DNA of 22,487 nt from a virus. A program made the position numbers and the translations under genes. Every line of letters begins with the position of its first letter. Position 1 is the first letter of the stretch. Positions 7,495 through 15,783 of the stretch are shown here, piece by piece. A model generated the notes under the pieces. That model made no database searches. It was not told the DNA's origin and saw only the letters and a program-made list of their open reading frames with translations. Location of the stretch: the IMG/VR virus record IMGVR_UViG_3300033388_001381, positions 1 through 22,487 of that record; one strand, given 5' to 3'.

Positions 7495-7838
7495 GTGTGT
7501 ATAAGAGGTTGCTTTAACCCGCCGCCAATTCTCGGTAAATCTTTGGGGTCAATAATATCCTCAACTTTCTCTCCATCCCTAAGAATATGCAAACAAAACG
7601 CCAGTCCATAATTGCTGGTACACTTTATTGAATGAATTAAGTTTTTCCGTATCACTAATATTCTTGGTGAGCTGTACTCGTAAACCTCACCTTCGATGGT
7701 GACCTCAAATTCCCCGATAGCCAGCAGAGTGTTGTGATCAAAAGTATGGCTATGCCCTTCCATAGTGTCACCGGCAGACATAAACTCCATCTGCTTCACC
7801 CACTGGTTGGATACAACGCTTACTTTACACTCTGGCAT
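7491..7838 (-). CDS. Small cupin-like protein
   Basis: 115 residues, a size that fits a single cupin domain. Motif 1 is seen as G(28)H(29)SH(31)TFDH(35) followed by LLAIGEFEVTIEG, where H35 stands where many cupins have their Glu/Gln ligand. Motif 2 is seen as PRILVIRKNLIHSIKC, with H69. Such proteins bind a metal and act as isomerases, dioxygenases, sugar epimerases or sensors; nothing here identifies the activity. The start overlaps the previous gene by 14 bases, with AAGGG upstream of the ATG. The stop is coupled (ATGA) to the 2OG-Fe(II) dioxygenase, making a paired metal-enzyme unit after the long fibre gene. Confidence 0.72.
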   Translation of the reverse strand: MPECKVSVVSNQWVKQMEFMSAGDTMEGHSHTFDHNTLLAIGEFEVTIEGEVYEYSSPRILVIRKNLIHSIKCTSNYGLAFCLHILRDGEKVEDIIDPKDLPRIGGGLKQPLIHT

Positions 7839-8163
7839 TTTTGAAATCCCTTAGAGGTTTTCTTGACGTAATGAATACTTTTGTTTGCTGAGAAACAACA
7901 ACTTCAGCTTTGCCATTAATAATCTCAACCCTGCTCATCATGTCTCTAGCCCTAACCAACCCTTGGTCATTATCTATATCCACCTCAAACTCATGAATGA
8001 TATATGTGAGAGGAGGGATTGGAGGCTCCCCGGGTATTTCCACGGTCATATCTTGTGGGATTTCTGGCGTTATGTGGTCTATCGCTAACGGCCTGTCGCT
8101 TGACGCCATGTGTGCAATTTCACCAGTTCTGCTGTTCACCCAGCACATACAATAATGTTTCAT
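7825..8163 (-). CDS. Hypothetical protein following the tail fibre gene
   Basis: 112 residues starting MKHYCMCWVNSRTGEIAHMA, with a clear AGGAG six bases before the ATG and 9 bases after the fibre stop. A short strand-rich N-terminus is followed by a proline-rich stretch (EIPGEPPIPPLTYI), an acidic segment (EFEVDIDNDQG) and a basic end (SRKPLRDFKNARV). I do not recognise a family. Genes placed directly after a fibre gene often encode fibre chaperones or attachment proteins, so that role is possible, but no motif supports it. Confidence 0.7.
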   Translation of the reverse strand: MKHYCMCWVNSRTGEIAHMASSDRPLAIDHITPEIPQDMTVEIPGEPPIPPLTYIIHEFEVDIDNDQGLVRARDMMSRVEIINGKAEVVVSQQTKVFITSRKPLRDFKNARV

Positions 8164-8172
8164 GCTGTTCTC

Positions 8173-11100
8173 CTATGCGACCACATATCTGTAATCAATG
8201 TCATATCCTGTTGTTGTTTTTTCACTCGCTCCTAGCGTCGAAAATCTAGGCGCATCAGCACTAACACCATCCGTATCATGTCCAGCCATCATGAACCTAT
8301 CTCCTGAAGTTGAGTGGATCATAGGGAAAAAACAATAAGCCGTTAATGTAAAATTAACGCGGCTCGTATCCGCAGAGCCGGATAAAGATACTGTGCCAGT
8401 ATCAAGCTCAGCCCTCGCAACAGCGCCAGCGCCAATTGCTCCAATCTGAAAGTCAGTTCCTGCGTCATCGGTAAACCACAATTCATTAGGTGTGGTATTT
8501 TTAACCCAAATTTGTCCATAGGCAGCGGTATCAGCCCTTGCTGCCGATATTTCTTTTAATTTAAAGGGCTGTTCAAATTTAGTCTCGGTTGTGCCTATTA
8601 CTATTTCATTAGCCCCGCCACAAATAAGTGACAGGACATTAGTGGATGACCAACCAACCCCTGTGGTTAATTCCGCTTTATTTGGGATAAGAGTTGGATT
8701 AGTTTGAGTAGCTGCCTCATCTACTATTGCGGGGCCAGCCGCATTACTAGCCTGTATAGCAAAAGTATTTAAGTCTAAATTAGCACCAAGCTGTGGAGAT
8801 ACATCTTCAACTATATTACCCAATCCGCCGCCGGCTGCGGCCTCAAAACTCGCAAGGCCTGACGCGAAGTCGTAAGTAAGAACGTAGTTGTCCTGCCCTG
8901 CTCCAAGGGATTGGTCGGCATCAAACTTCATTGTCCCAAGCCATATATTTCCTGAACCATTTGGAAGTATTTTTATCGTGCCATTAACCACTGTGGATAT
9001 CAGGTCATGGGTATCTAGGTCAATGTCACCGCCAAACTTCCAGCTGCCATCGTTGTTCAAGGCAGTCGTGACCCATGATATTGCCGAGCCTAGCGTTGAA
9101 TTGACCGCCGTATTAAAATTGATTACTCCTTGCGCTCCAACAAACTCTATGCCAGAAGCAAATCCTGCAATAATTCTTGAATCTATATTTGAACTGTTGG
9201 CAAATACATTACTGCCAAGCTCAAGACCGGCGGAAGTGTTTGCCCCAGTGATCATTCCCGCGTCACCGAGCTGGATCACTTCACGGGTGGTGTGCCATGT
9301 CTCAAGAGAGTTCGCGCCAACCATTAACTTACCAAGGTTGGTTATATTGAATGTTCCTGCATCTAGGGCGGCACCCAACACCGGGCTAGTGTCCTCAACA
9401 ATATTTTCAAGGTAAACGCCTGAGTGATTGTGATTGCCTATTGCTAATTGACCCGCGCTGGTTCCAACATCACCGTTGGTATCTAGCAGCTCGTAAGTTA
9501 CTGCTCCGGCTAAGATGTAAGACTGTAAATCTGAGATGTCTGCTTCAACAACAGTAATAGTATTGTTGGCTGTATTAATGCCAGCATTAAGAATCTCATT
9601 TGTTTTGAAGTCTGAGTCACCGTCGTTCTTAATCTCTAGTCCATCAATCCATGTGATTGCACCATCAACCAAACCAGCAATGGCAACCCTAAAGAAGTGT
9701 GTTCCATCTTGCTGATAATAATTGGAAGCCTGATCAGCGGCCTGATATTTCCATGTGCCACCAGTATCTAACCAAGCATTTTGATTAAGGAGTAGAGACT
9801 GACCTGCGGCCTCTCCTGTTTGGGCAAGTATAGATGCGGTTCCACCTATCTCCAGCGCAGTGAATCCAGCAATCCATACCTCTATCCCAGTGCTACCAAT
9901 CCCGACATGGCCTCCTGAGAAATAAATATCACTACTAGCTTGCGTCCAGTATTCTGTATCGGTGTAATTCCCAGAGTGAATATCAGTTCCACCCTGATCA
10001 GCCGTCCAGTCAATGTGGTTATTAGCTACGTCATGATCAAACGCCCAGTTAGAACTTATAGGAACAGTAGTGGCGGCATCTACTGGAGTATCATCAATAT
10101 CCGCTATAAGCAGGTAAGTGGCATGAGTATGATTGCCGAGGGCAACGGTTGACCCTGTCGTTCCGGTTGGAACATTTGCAATCGGGATGTTAGTCCATGT
10201 GACAGCCGAGGTAAGGTCATTAACCTCGGCACCAACAGCGGGAGCTTTCCAGCTGGCCGTTGTTGCAGAGTCTGCTGACAGAACCCAACCAGTCGTAAGT
10301 CCAGCCAAGTCGAGCAAGTTCACCTCAGCAGCGAGAGCCGTTACATCAGTGGCGCCAGCGGCCAACAGGTGCGTGTGGGAGAAGTTAGCAACATTTACAC
10401 CAATATCTGCATCCACCAAAACGTCGGCATGGGATGTTTCGCTGGTTGATGTAACGTCTGCGCCATCAGCAACATTAATTATTGTTCTGACATTAGCGGC
10501 AGTCAGGACTTCGACATCTCCTGTAGCTGCAGTTATGCGGCCAAGGATAGAATTGGTTGCCATCTGGGCCATCATGGACAGCGTGACTTTGTTAGCACCT
10601 ATAATTGTGGCGCCATCACCCGTGGACGTTACATCTCCAGTGTGATTCGGGTGCGAGTAAACTGTGTCGGTGTAGTTGTCTGCATGAATGTTGGTGCCTT
10701 GAGTTGCTGCCCAATCGACATGCTCAGCAGTAACAAATCCAACAAGCAAATCATGGTCTACTATTGCTTCAATCTCTCCAGCTGTTTGATCAGCAGTTGA
10801 GCCGTCCTCAACATTGATAATCGTTCTTACGTTGGCTGCAGTAAGGACTTCAACATTTCCAGTAGCGGCTGTAATTCTGCCAAGGATGGAGTTGGTAGCC
10901 ATCGTGTTCATCATGGCTAACGTGACTTTGTTTGCCCCGATGACTGTCGCGCCGTCACCAGTAGAGGTTACATCCCCTGTGTGGTTGGGATGTGAGTACA
11001 CCGTATTGATGTAATTCCCGGCGTGTATATCTGTTCCACCTTGATCAGCCGTCCAGTCAATATGCTCGTTGGTTAAAGCTATATGTGTATCAATCTGAGC

Positions 11101-12894
11101 ATGGGTATTAGTGCCGATGTTACTAAGTAGCGCGTGATCATCGATACCAATGTGAGGAACTGTCGTCCAGTTTACTGCATACACTGTTGTGCTTGGTGAG
11201 TCGACCAAAGCAATAAGCGTATCGCCAATAACAAATGGTTGGCTATCTACTGTGCCGGCCACCGTGACGTTAAACCAGTCACCTTGATTTGTTGCGGCAG
11301 GGAAAGTTCCGGCACTTGCATCCCACACGCCAACGTACTCACCGAAAGCGTATGTCGGGGCAACCACCCACGTGTTCTGGAATCTCACATAATTATTAGA
11401 GTTGTTCGGCGCATCCGAATAATGGAGGTCTGCATCCGAGATATGAGAATCGATAGCTGCGTGGGAGTTCGTGCCAATGTTCGTAATGGCGGTGTGATCA
11501 ATACTTGCTTCGGTAAAATGAGTTGTAGCTACATCATGATCAAACGCCCAATTGGAGCTAATCGGAAATGCAGTAACGCCGTTCACCGGGATGTCGTCAA
11601 CGTCAGCCTGCTTAAGTATTGTGGCATCGTAACCCTCTACGGTCACTCCAATATCAGCCGGCACCAGATAAGCATTAAGGTCAAGGTTGGATGCGCGAGA
11701 CATTAATGTGCCGTTCGACGCATGACTATAAATAACAAACGCAATGGCTAGGCTTAACCCGGATGTTGGCTCTACATTAGTGAGATACCCAACAGTTGTT
11801 GTGCTAATAAATAGTACCTGCCCGTCTACCCATGTTTCTGAGTATAGGGATCCAGAGGTATTGATTGATCGCACTTTACCTACAGTATTAATTTTGCCGT
11901 CCTCACCATTGAGGATTTCTTCCGTGGCTAAACCAAGATAAAACTTTGCGTTGACTGGGTCGGTACCATCCATTGGAGAAATAGTGATACGGCTGCTTGC
12001 CCCAAGGGTGCCGGTAGCCATGACAGGGGTTCCGTCTGTGATCGTACTTCCAGAGTTATTCCTTGCATGGATGTGCATCTCTTGGCCAAGCTGCAGCACA
12101 GACCCATTCTGAATTAAGTCAAGAGTTTCTTCGTTAGTGTTCCAACTAACAATTCCCTGACTGCCGGATCCCCCGCTAAACTGAAGAGAAGCTACCCCTG
12201 TAATATTGTCAGTATCATCTAAAACAACACCACTTGATTGCAAGGTACCATCCAACCCATCGTATCTTGCCAGAGTGTTATCAACTGTGACCGCCGGATG
12301 TTCTTTATGTATAGACAGGTCTGCAATATGCGTATCGATAGCCGCGTGAGTGTTGGTACCGATATTAAGAATCGCCGCGTGGTCGATACTTCCCTCAGTG
12401 AAATGTAAGGTGGCATCTGAAATATGGGTATCGATTTGCGCGTGAGTGTTGGTACCAACATTTAAGATATTGGCGTGGCTTATGCTACCTTCGGTGAAAT
12501 GTTCGGTGGCAGTAAAATCTAAGAGATTATCGTGACTTACTATTGCCTCGATCTCTCCTGCCGTTTGATCTGCGGTGGATCCATCTTCCACATTAATGGC
12601 TGTTCTTACAGCCGCTGCATTAGCACTGGCCAGCAGGTTTGTTCTGGCCCATAGAGTGAGAGCTGTTACATCGTAAGAATTAAGCCCGGTAGCATAGTGG
12701 ATCTCGTTAGCATTTATGGTTACGCCAACCATCCCCAAAAGAACGGCATCCAAAGTAAGGCCGCTATCGATGTCGGTAGCAGCATTATTTAGCTGGATAA
12801 TTATTTCTGCGAAGTTGTCCCGAACGCTCTCGGTCGTCGGGTTACCAAAGACCGGGACGCTTGGATCAATGCCAGATGTATCAATCGAACTCAT
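8173..12894 (-). CDS. Long repeat-containing tail fibre protein
   Basis: 1573 residues, the largest gene here. The start is the ATG at 12894, fused to the upstream stop as ATGA; a TTG six codons earlier is less likely. Residues 1-45 (SSIDTSGIDPSVPVFGNPTT) look like the virion-attachment end. Four copies of an 'NIGTNTHAxIDTHI' motif occur. About residues 268-400 carry a widespread fibre domain (EMHIHARNNSGSTITDGTPV ... IAFVIYSHASNGTL). A 68-residue unit occurs twice (631-698 and 744-811). Later come GNHTH motifs, 'WVLSADSATTASWKAP' and 'SGGHVGIGSTG' segments. The C-terminus ends GYDIDYRYVVA, and no S74 intramolecular chaperone signature is seen. It is a trimeric receptor-binding or side fibre by family knowledge; the receptor is unknown. 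Confidence 0.88.
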   Translation of the reverse strand: MSSIDTSGIDPSVPVFGNPTTESVRDNFAEIIIQLNNAATDIDSGLTLDAVLLGMVGVTINANEIHYATGLNSYDVTALTLWARTNLLASANAAAVRTAINVEDGSTADQTAGEIEAIVSHDNLLDFTATEHFTEGSISHANILNVGTNTHAQIDTHISDATLHFTEGSIDHAAILNIGTNTHAAIDTHIADLSIHKEHPAVTVDNTLARYDGLDGTLQSSGVVLDDTDNITGVASLQFSGGSGSQGIVSWNTNEETLDLIQNGSVLQLGQEMHIHARNNSGSTITDGTPVMATGTLGASSRITISPMDGTDPVNAKFYLGLATEEILNGEDGKINTVGKVRSINTSGSLYSETWVDGQVLFISTTTVGYLTNVEPTSGLSLAIAFVIYSHASNGTLMSRASNLDLNAYLVPADIGVTVEGYDATILKQADVDDIPVNGVTAFPISSNWAFDHDVATTHFTEASIDHTAITNIGTNSHAAIDSHISDADLHYSDAPNNSNNYVRFQNTWVVAPTYAFGEYVGVWDASAGTFPAATNQGDWFNVTVAGTVDSQPFVIGDTLIALVDSPSTTVYAVNWTTVPHIGIDDHALLSNIGTNTHAQIDTHIALTNEHIDWTADQGGTDIHAGNYINTVYSHPNHTGDVTSTGDGATVIGANKVTLAMMNTMATNSILGRITAATGNVEVLTAANVRTIINVEDGSTADQTAGEIEAIVDHDLLVGFVTAEHVDWAATQGTNIHADNYTDTVYSHPNHTGDVTSTGDGATIIGANKVTLSMMAQMATNSILGRITAATGDVEVLTAANVRTIINVADGADVTSTSETSHADVLVDADIGVNVANFSHTHLLAAGATDVTALAAEVNLLDLAGLTTGWVLSADSATTASWKAPAVGAEVNDLTSAVTWTNIPIANVPTGTTGSTVALGNHTHATYLLIADIDDTPVDAATTVPISSNWAFDHDVANNHIDWTADQGGTDIHSGNYTDTEYWTQASSDIYFSGGHVGIGSTGIEVWIAGFTALEIGGTASILAQTGEAAGQSLLLNQNAWLDTGGTWKYQAADQASNYYQQDGTHFFRVAIAGLVDGAITWIDGLEIKNDGDSDFKTNEILNAGINTANNTITVVEADISDLQSYILAGAVTYELLDTNGDVGTSAGQLAIGNHNHSGVYLENIVEDTSPVLGAALDAGTFNITNLGKLMVGANSLETWHTTREVIQLGDAGMITGANTSAGLELGSNVFANSSNIDSRIIAGFASGIEFVGAQGVINFNTAVNSTLGSAISWVTTALNNDGSWKFGGDIDLDTHDLISTVVNGTIKILPNGSGNIWLGTMKFDADQSLGAGQDNYVLTYDFASGLASFEAAAGGGLGNIVEDVSPQLGANLDLNTFAIQASNAAGPAIVDEAATQTNPTLIPNKAELTTGVGWSSTNVLSLICGGANEIVIGTTETKFEQPFKLKEISAARADTAAYGQIWVKNTTPNELWFTDDAGTDFQIGAIGAGAVARAELDTGTVSLSGSADTSRVNFTLTAYCFFPMIHSTSGDRFMMAGHDTDGVSADAPRFSTLGASEKTTTGYDIDYRYVVA
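10462..10665 (-). repeat. Fibre 68-residue repeat, copy 2
   Basis: Encodes residues 744-811 of the fibre (TVYSHPNHTGDVTS ... RTIINVADG). It is the same length as copy 1 (10801-11004) without indels. By eye 62 of 68 residues match, but the DNA differs at many wobble positions. Confidence 0.9.
10801..11004 (-). repeat. Fibre 68-residue repeat, copy 1
   Basis: Encodes residues 631-698 of the fibre (TVYSHPNHTGDVTS ... RTIINVEDG), paired with copy 2 at 10462-10665. The segment following it (STADQTAGEIEAIV) also recurs near the fibre N-terminus after INVEDG. Confidence 0.9.
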
Positions 12895-13211
12895 CTTAAT
12901 TGTGTGTCCCAACGTGATCGTGTTACGCCATTCTCAACGTCCCACTCGCTTAATCCGGCATCCCATACACTGTAAGTAATAACGTATCTTGACTCACCAA
13001 CCATCGCTACAATCTCATCGCTCTCAATGAACGCCCTTATGCGGGGGATAACATGAGCGACAATTTTCAGCGCCGGTTGAACTGACTTTACTACCGCGCT
13101 TATATTTACATAATCAACAAAGGCTACCGTCTTGGTAGCCGCAGCAGGATCTATCGCCTCAACGTGGGCATCGATCTTTACATAATCAACATCGGCACTT
13201 ATGTGTGACAT
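12891..13211 (-). CDS. Small hypothetical virion-module protein
   Basis: 106 residues starting MSHISADVDYVKIDAHVEAI, with a 1-base TAATG overlap to the upstream gene and an ATGA overlap to the fibre gene, so all three are tightly coupled. The sequence is strand-rich with alternating short hydrophobic segments (DYVKIDAHVEAID, DYVNISAVVKSVQ: an apparent internal duplication at about residues 9-21 and 34-46). The C-terminus is Trp/Asp-rich (YSVWDAGLSEWDVENG). It might cap the BppU-like protein or help attach the fibre, judged only by position. No family recognised. Confidence 0.7.
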   Translation of the reverse strand: MSHISADVDYVKIDAHVEAIDPAAATKTVAFVDYVNISAVVKSVQPALKIVAHVIPRIRAFIESDEIVAMVGESRYVITYSVWDAGLSEWDVENGVTRSRWDTQLR

Positions 13212-13561
13212 TAGAAATCATCGCGGATATTAAAATCAACCTGATCGTAAACGGTTTGAATTGTTCCGTTAAAATCAATATACAGCTCGCCCTCATAAAG
13301 GCCTGCCGCCAATCCAGATAAAGCTGTCGCACTCCAGATCATAATAACCTTGCCGTCGGATCCGTCGTTCTCATTAACGCAAGCCATCGTGTCGATAATT
13401 ACATCGCTACCTTTGGCGCGAAACTTCATGTACACGGTATCGTTTGCGTCGGACACATCAATAGGATCCCACGTGTCTGAATCATCTGACTCACCAGTGT
13501 TGGCGTTCTTCAGAGTGATTGCCAGAGCAGGCAAGCCGTCGTTCGATACAAGGTTGATCAT
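13211..13561 (-). CDS. BppU-N-like structural protein
   Basis: 116 residues: a short beta-sandwich-like protein with 'ND.LPAL.ITLK.ANTG...(D/N)PIDVSDAN.TVYMKFR.KG' at residues 7-50 and a C-terminal 'LAAGLYEGELYIDFNGTIQT-VYDQVDFNIRDDF'. This layout matches a small phage family related to the N-terminal domain of baseplate upper proteins, which anchor fibres or receptor-binding proteins to the tail. It sits between neck-type genes and the fibre, consistent with an adaptor or fibre-anchoring role. The start ATG overlaps the upstream stop (ATGA). Family assignment is from pattern recognition, not a search. Confidence 0.68.
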   Translation of the reverse strand: MINLVSNDGLPALAITLKNANTGESDDSDTWDPIDVSDANDTVYMKFRAKGSDVIIDTMACVNENDGSDGKVIMIWSATALSGLAAGLYEGELYIDFNGTIQTVYDQVDFNIRDDF

Positions 13562-14214
13562 GCCAGTGGCCTCATCGTCACTCGTTTAGGCCCACGTGTG
13601 TGGCTTCTCGTTGCCGCGTTACGCACATCACGTACACCGTTATTGAATTTTTTCTCTTCCTTTAAAGCGGCCGCCGGGTCATACCATGTTCGCCCTTTCA
13701 TATCTAACAGCTTCGCTTTAGCCCCACGTGAAACAACCTCAAGGTACTGATCGAATATCCATGTAGGAGCCTCAAATGAATCCTGCGTTGGTTTAACAAA
13801 TATACCGAGGAAGCAGCTGAACTTTGCGTTGGGTGTTACCGCCAGCCGTATCGTTACCGGAGAGAGCATGTACACAAACTTAGGCGTACCTTCAAGCAGT
13901 CGCCAGTTGTCTGCGGAGGCAGCATCGATCTCGTCTTCAGAGACAACAAACAGTTTTGATTTCTCATCCTGCTCACTAACAATATAGCCCCAGTTTATTT
14001 GACATAGCTGCTCGTAGTCATCCATTAATATTTCATAAGTTGGAGTGCTGGCAGACGTATAAAAAGTGGGCAGCTCTTTGCGCCATATTGATGTTGACTG
14101 ACACATCTCAATGACGGCCTCACGTATTTTGTCTTCAGCAACAATCGGCGGGCAACCATCAACGTCAGGGAGAACCTTATACAGGTACGAATCGTAGCCG
14201 GTCATGTCGGTCAT
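13558..14214 (-). CDS. Neck / tail-connector-like structural protein
   Basis: 218 residues starting MTDMTGYDSYLYKVLPDVDG, then CPPIVAEDKIREAVIEMCQS, a mixed strand region, and a basic C-terminus (RSHTRGPKRVTMRPLA). The 'L..vlP.v.GcP......ai...a.eFC..T..wr' opening recurs in podovirus structural proteins between capsid and tail genes. It overlaps the upstream adaptor-like gene by 4 bases (ATGA) and the downstream gene likewise. The exact ring it forms (head-tail connector or upper tail) cannot be told from the sequence. Confidence 0.7.
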   Translation of the reverse strand: MTDMTGYDSYLYKVLPDVDGCPPIVAEDKIREAVIEMCQSTSIWRKELPTFYTSASTPTYEILMDDYEQLCQINWGYIVSEQDEKSKLFVVSEDEIDAASADNWRLLEGTPKFVYMLSPVTIRLAVTPNAKFSCFLGIFVKPTQDSFEAPTWIFDQYLEVVSRGAKAKLLDMKGRTWYDPAAALKEEKKFNNGVRDVRNAATRSHTRGPKRVTMRPLA

Positions 14215-14849
14215 TTCTCAGCTCCCTTCTTTACTTCCGCGCTTGGTGAGTATGCCTTCATGGTCTGCAGCTTAACGCCCATCAGATTAGCAAACGCCGT
14301 GTAGTGGAACTTGGCAAGGTCACGACTCTCCATAGAGTCTGTCTCCTTGCTGTAAGCCATATGCAACATCCAGTGCCTGATGGCGTCGTTATCTACATCG
14401 GTGAAGACCGTCGGGATCTGTGCAACTTTAGCCTCAACAACGACAACCGTTGTCGCATGGATAGGGGGGTACACGTAAAACGTGGCGGGAGTTTTCTCGT
14501 CGTAAACGAAGTTACGCACGACGACTTTCCCAGTCTCACTATGCCACTTGGGTCTGAAAGTATTGAGCGTAGGTTCATCGATAGCCCATATTGGTTTTCC
14601 GGGAGTGGCTCCATCGGCTCCCATGTTACGAACGATATCAAGCAGACGCCGATAGTTTGTTGCCAGCGTCTGCTTGGTACCCGGCTCGAGAGTAAGATTG
14701 ACAATGCCAGAAGATGCGTCGGGCCTTAACTCAGTAATTAACATCTGAGCTTCGTTAAGGTAGTCAGTCAGATTTTCCTTGCTCCATATGCGGAACAGGG
14801 GATCTGTTAACTCTTGTGCAATGTCATTTACAACATCGATAGCTTGCAT
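14211..14849 (-). CDS. Phage head-tail adaptor-like protein (DUF6682-type)
   Basis: 212 residues. The ATG is preceded by GAGGAA within the end of the upstream gene. The N-terminal helical region (DVVNDIAQELTDP...WSKENLTDYLNEAQMLITEL) matches the pattern of phage adaptor proteins, in which a 'RWs..eLl.wlNeaq..iv...P' helix pair precedes a beta insertion. The middle carries LTLEPGTKQTLATNYRRLLDIV and IWAIDEPTLNTFRPKWHSETG, then FYVYPPI. The C-terminal helices include an aromatic-rich stretch (IRHWMLHMAYSKETDS). Proteins like this assemble below the portal and begin the tail. Family name is from memory of the pattern; placement after the capsid gene supports it. Confidence 0.72.
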   Translation of the reverse strand: MQAIDVVNDIAQELTDPLFRIWSKENLTDYLNEAQMLITELRPDASSGIVNLTLEPGTKQTLATNYRRLLDIVRNMGADGATPGKPIWAIDEPTLNTFRPKWHSETGKVVVRNFVYDEKTPATFYVYPPIHATTVVVVEAKVAQIPTVFTDVDNDAIRHWMLHMAYSKETDSMESRDLAKFHYTAFANLMGVKLQTMKAYSPSAEVKKGAEK

Positions 14850-14855
14850 TAGCTA

Positions 14856-15758
14856 TTATTCCTCGACTTTGTCGCCGCCCTTGTTATCTGATTCATCACC
14901 AGACTTGTCAGTGATATCAGAACTTTCACCACCTTCATCAGAACCACCGCCATCAACATCAGCGTCTGAATGTGAACTCTGGTCATCGCCTTTCTTATCA
15001 TCGCTGCCAGATCCCTTCACTTCAGGTTCACTGTTTTCTTTCTGGTCGGCCCGGATCTCTTCCAGATAGTCTTCATCACTATCAGCAAGGATTTTGAACC
15101 CCTCAACCATGGCTTCGTGTTCAACTTCGGCATCCATCTTAATGCCAAACTCTTTCAGTGCCATGGCTGCAATTTCTTCAACTGTTGCTCGACCTAATAC
15201 CAAGTCACGAACTTGTTCTTCGAGATCTTCGATACTGTCATTAACGTCAAGATCAACATCGAACTGTGCTTTAACGCCAGCAACATAAATTACTTTTTGT
15301 GCCTGAGTGTCTTCAAGCCCAGTGAACTCAGCTCGCATCTCTTTCAGCCCCTGATCCTGAGAGATGTCTACACCAAACAGTTTGCTACCTTCGTCAGCAA
15401 TCTTCTGCTTGGTTGCCTTATTTAATACAAATCGGTCATCGGCTTTCTTGCCTGCCTTGCCCGGCTTGTAGTCATACAAAAATTCCATATCGCCGCGTTC
15501 ACAAAGAGCTTCTGATGCAATAAACACACGCCCCTCTTTGTTACGCACGTGTCCCGGCATACCGCGTTTTTCCAGAAGATCCAAGTTGCTATTGATCTTC
15601 TTAATTTCTTCAGGGTCACCATCAAAAATTGGTCGCATGTCTTCTTTTTCAAGTAGTGCTGGTGTTGCAATAAACACACGGCCTTCCTTGTTTTGTACAT
15701 GCGTTGCTACGCGGCCCTTATCATCTGCCGCAGGCTTATCTTCTCCACGTAATGACAT
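14856..15758 (-). CDS. Duplicated-module protein with acidic Ser/Asp/Gly-rich tail
   Basis: 300 residues from the ATG at 15758. This start is chosen because GGAG (15769-15766) is 7 bases away; the ATG two codons upstream (15764) would leave only 1 base. Two copies of a roughly 31-residue module, 'HVxNKEGRVFIAxxALxExxDM', lie at about residues 19-49 and 69-99, exactly 50 residues apart. A mixed helical region follows to about 240. The last roughly 58 residues are almost only Ser, Asp, Gly, Glu and Lys (SGSDDKKGDDQSSHSDADVD) and likely disordered. It is the first gene after the capsid terminator. The N-terminal modules resemble short motifs seen in phage head proteins, but I cannot assign a function; a capsid-decoration or assembly role is possible. 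Confidence 0.78.
   Translation of the reverse strand: MSLRGEDKPAADDKGRVATHVQNKEGRVFIATPALLEKEDMRPIFDGDPEEIKKINSNLDLLEKRGMPGHVRNKEGRVFIASEALCERGDMEFLYDYKPGKAGKKADDRFVLNKATKQKIADEGSKLFGVDISQDQGLKEMRAEFTGLEDTQAQKVIYVAGVKAQFDVDLDVNDSIEDLEEQVRDLVLGRATVEEIAAMALKEFGIKMDAEVEHEAMVEGFKILADSDEDYLEEIRADQKENSEPEVKGSGSDDKKGDDQSSHSDADVDGGGSDEGGESSDITDKSGDESDNKGGDKVEE
15462..15554 (-). repeat. Second copy of the NKEGRVFIA module
   Basis: Encodes GHVRNKEGRVFIASEALCER and the following DM motif. It shares the 15-base stretch CGTGTGTTTATTGCA with the first copy at 15612-15704. Confidence 0.85.
15612..15704 (-). repeat. First copy of the NKEGRVFIA module
   Basis: Encodes THVQNKEGRVFIATPALLEK and the following DM motif, 50 codons upstream of the second copy. 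Confidence 0.85.
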
Positions 15759-15783
15759 ATCCATTCTCCAGTCTCAGTTAAGT

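Noticed and set aside
10133-10645. Plus-strand 170-residue open frame
   Set aside because: Mirrors the fibre gene repeats (its own repeats match them) and has no independent coding signals.
10462-11004. Regular spaced repeats as a CRISPR array
   Set aside because: The repeats are long, coding, in frame and diverged at wobble positions; there are no short identical repeats with unique spacers.
12895-12912. TTG start six codons upstream for the fibre gene
   Set aside because: The ATG at 12894 forms an ATGA overlap with the upstream stop, the usual junction in this operon.
14304-14729. Plus-strand 141-residue open frame
   Set aside because: Fully antisense to the adaptor-like gene, which is coupled to its neighbours on both sides.
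15759-15764. Upstream ATG as start of the duplicated-module gene
   Set aside because: Leaves only one base after GGAG; the ATG at 15758 has a normal 7-base spacer.
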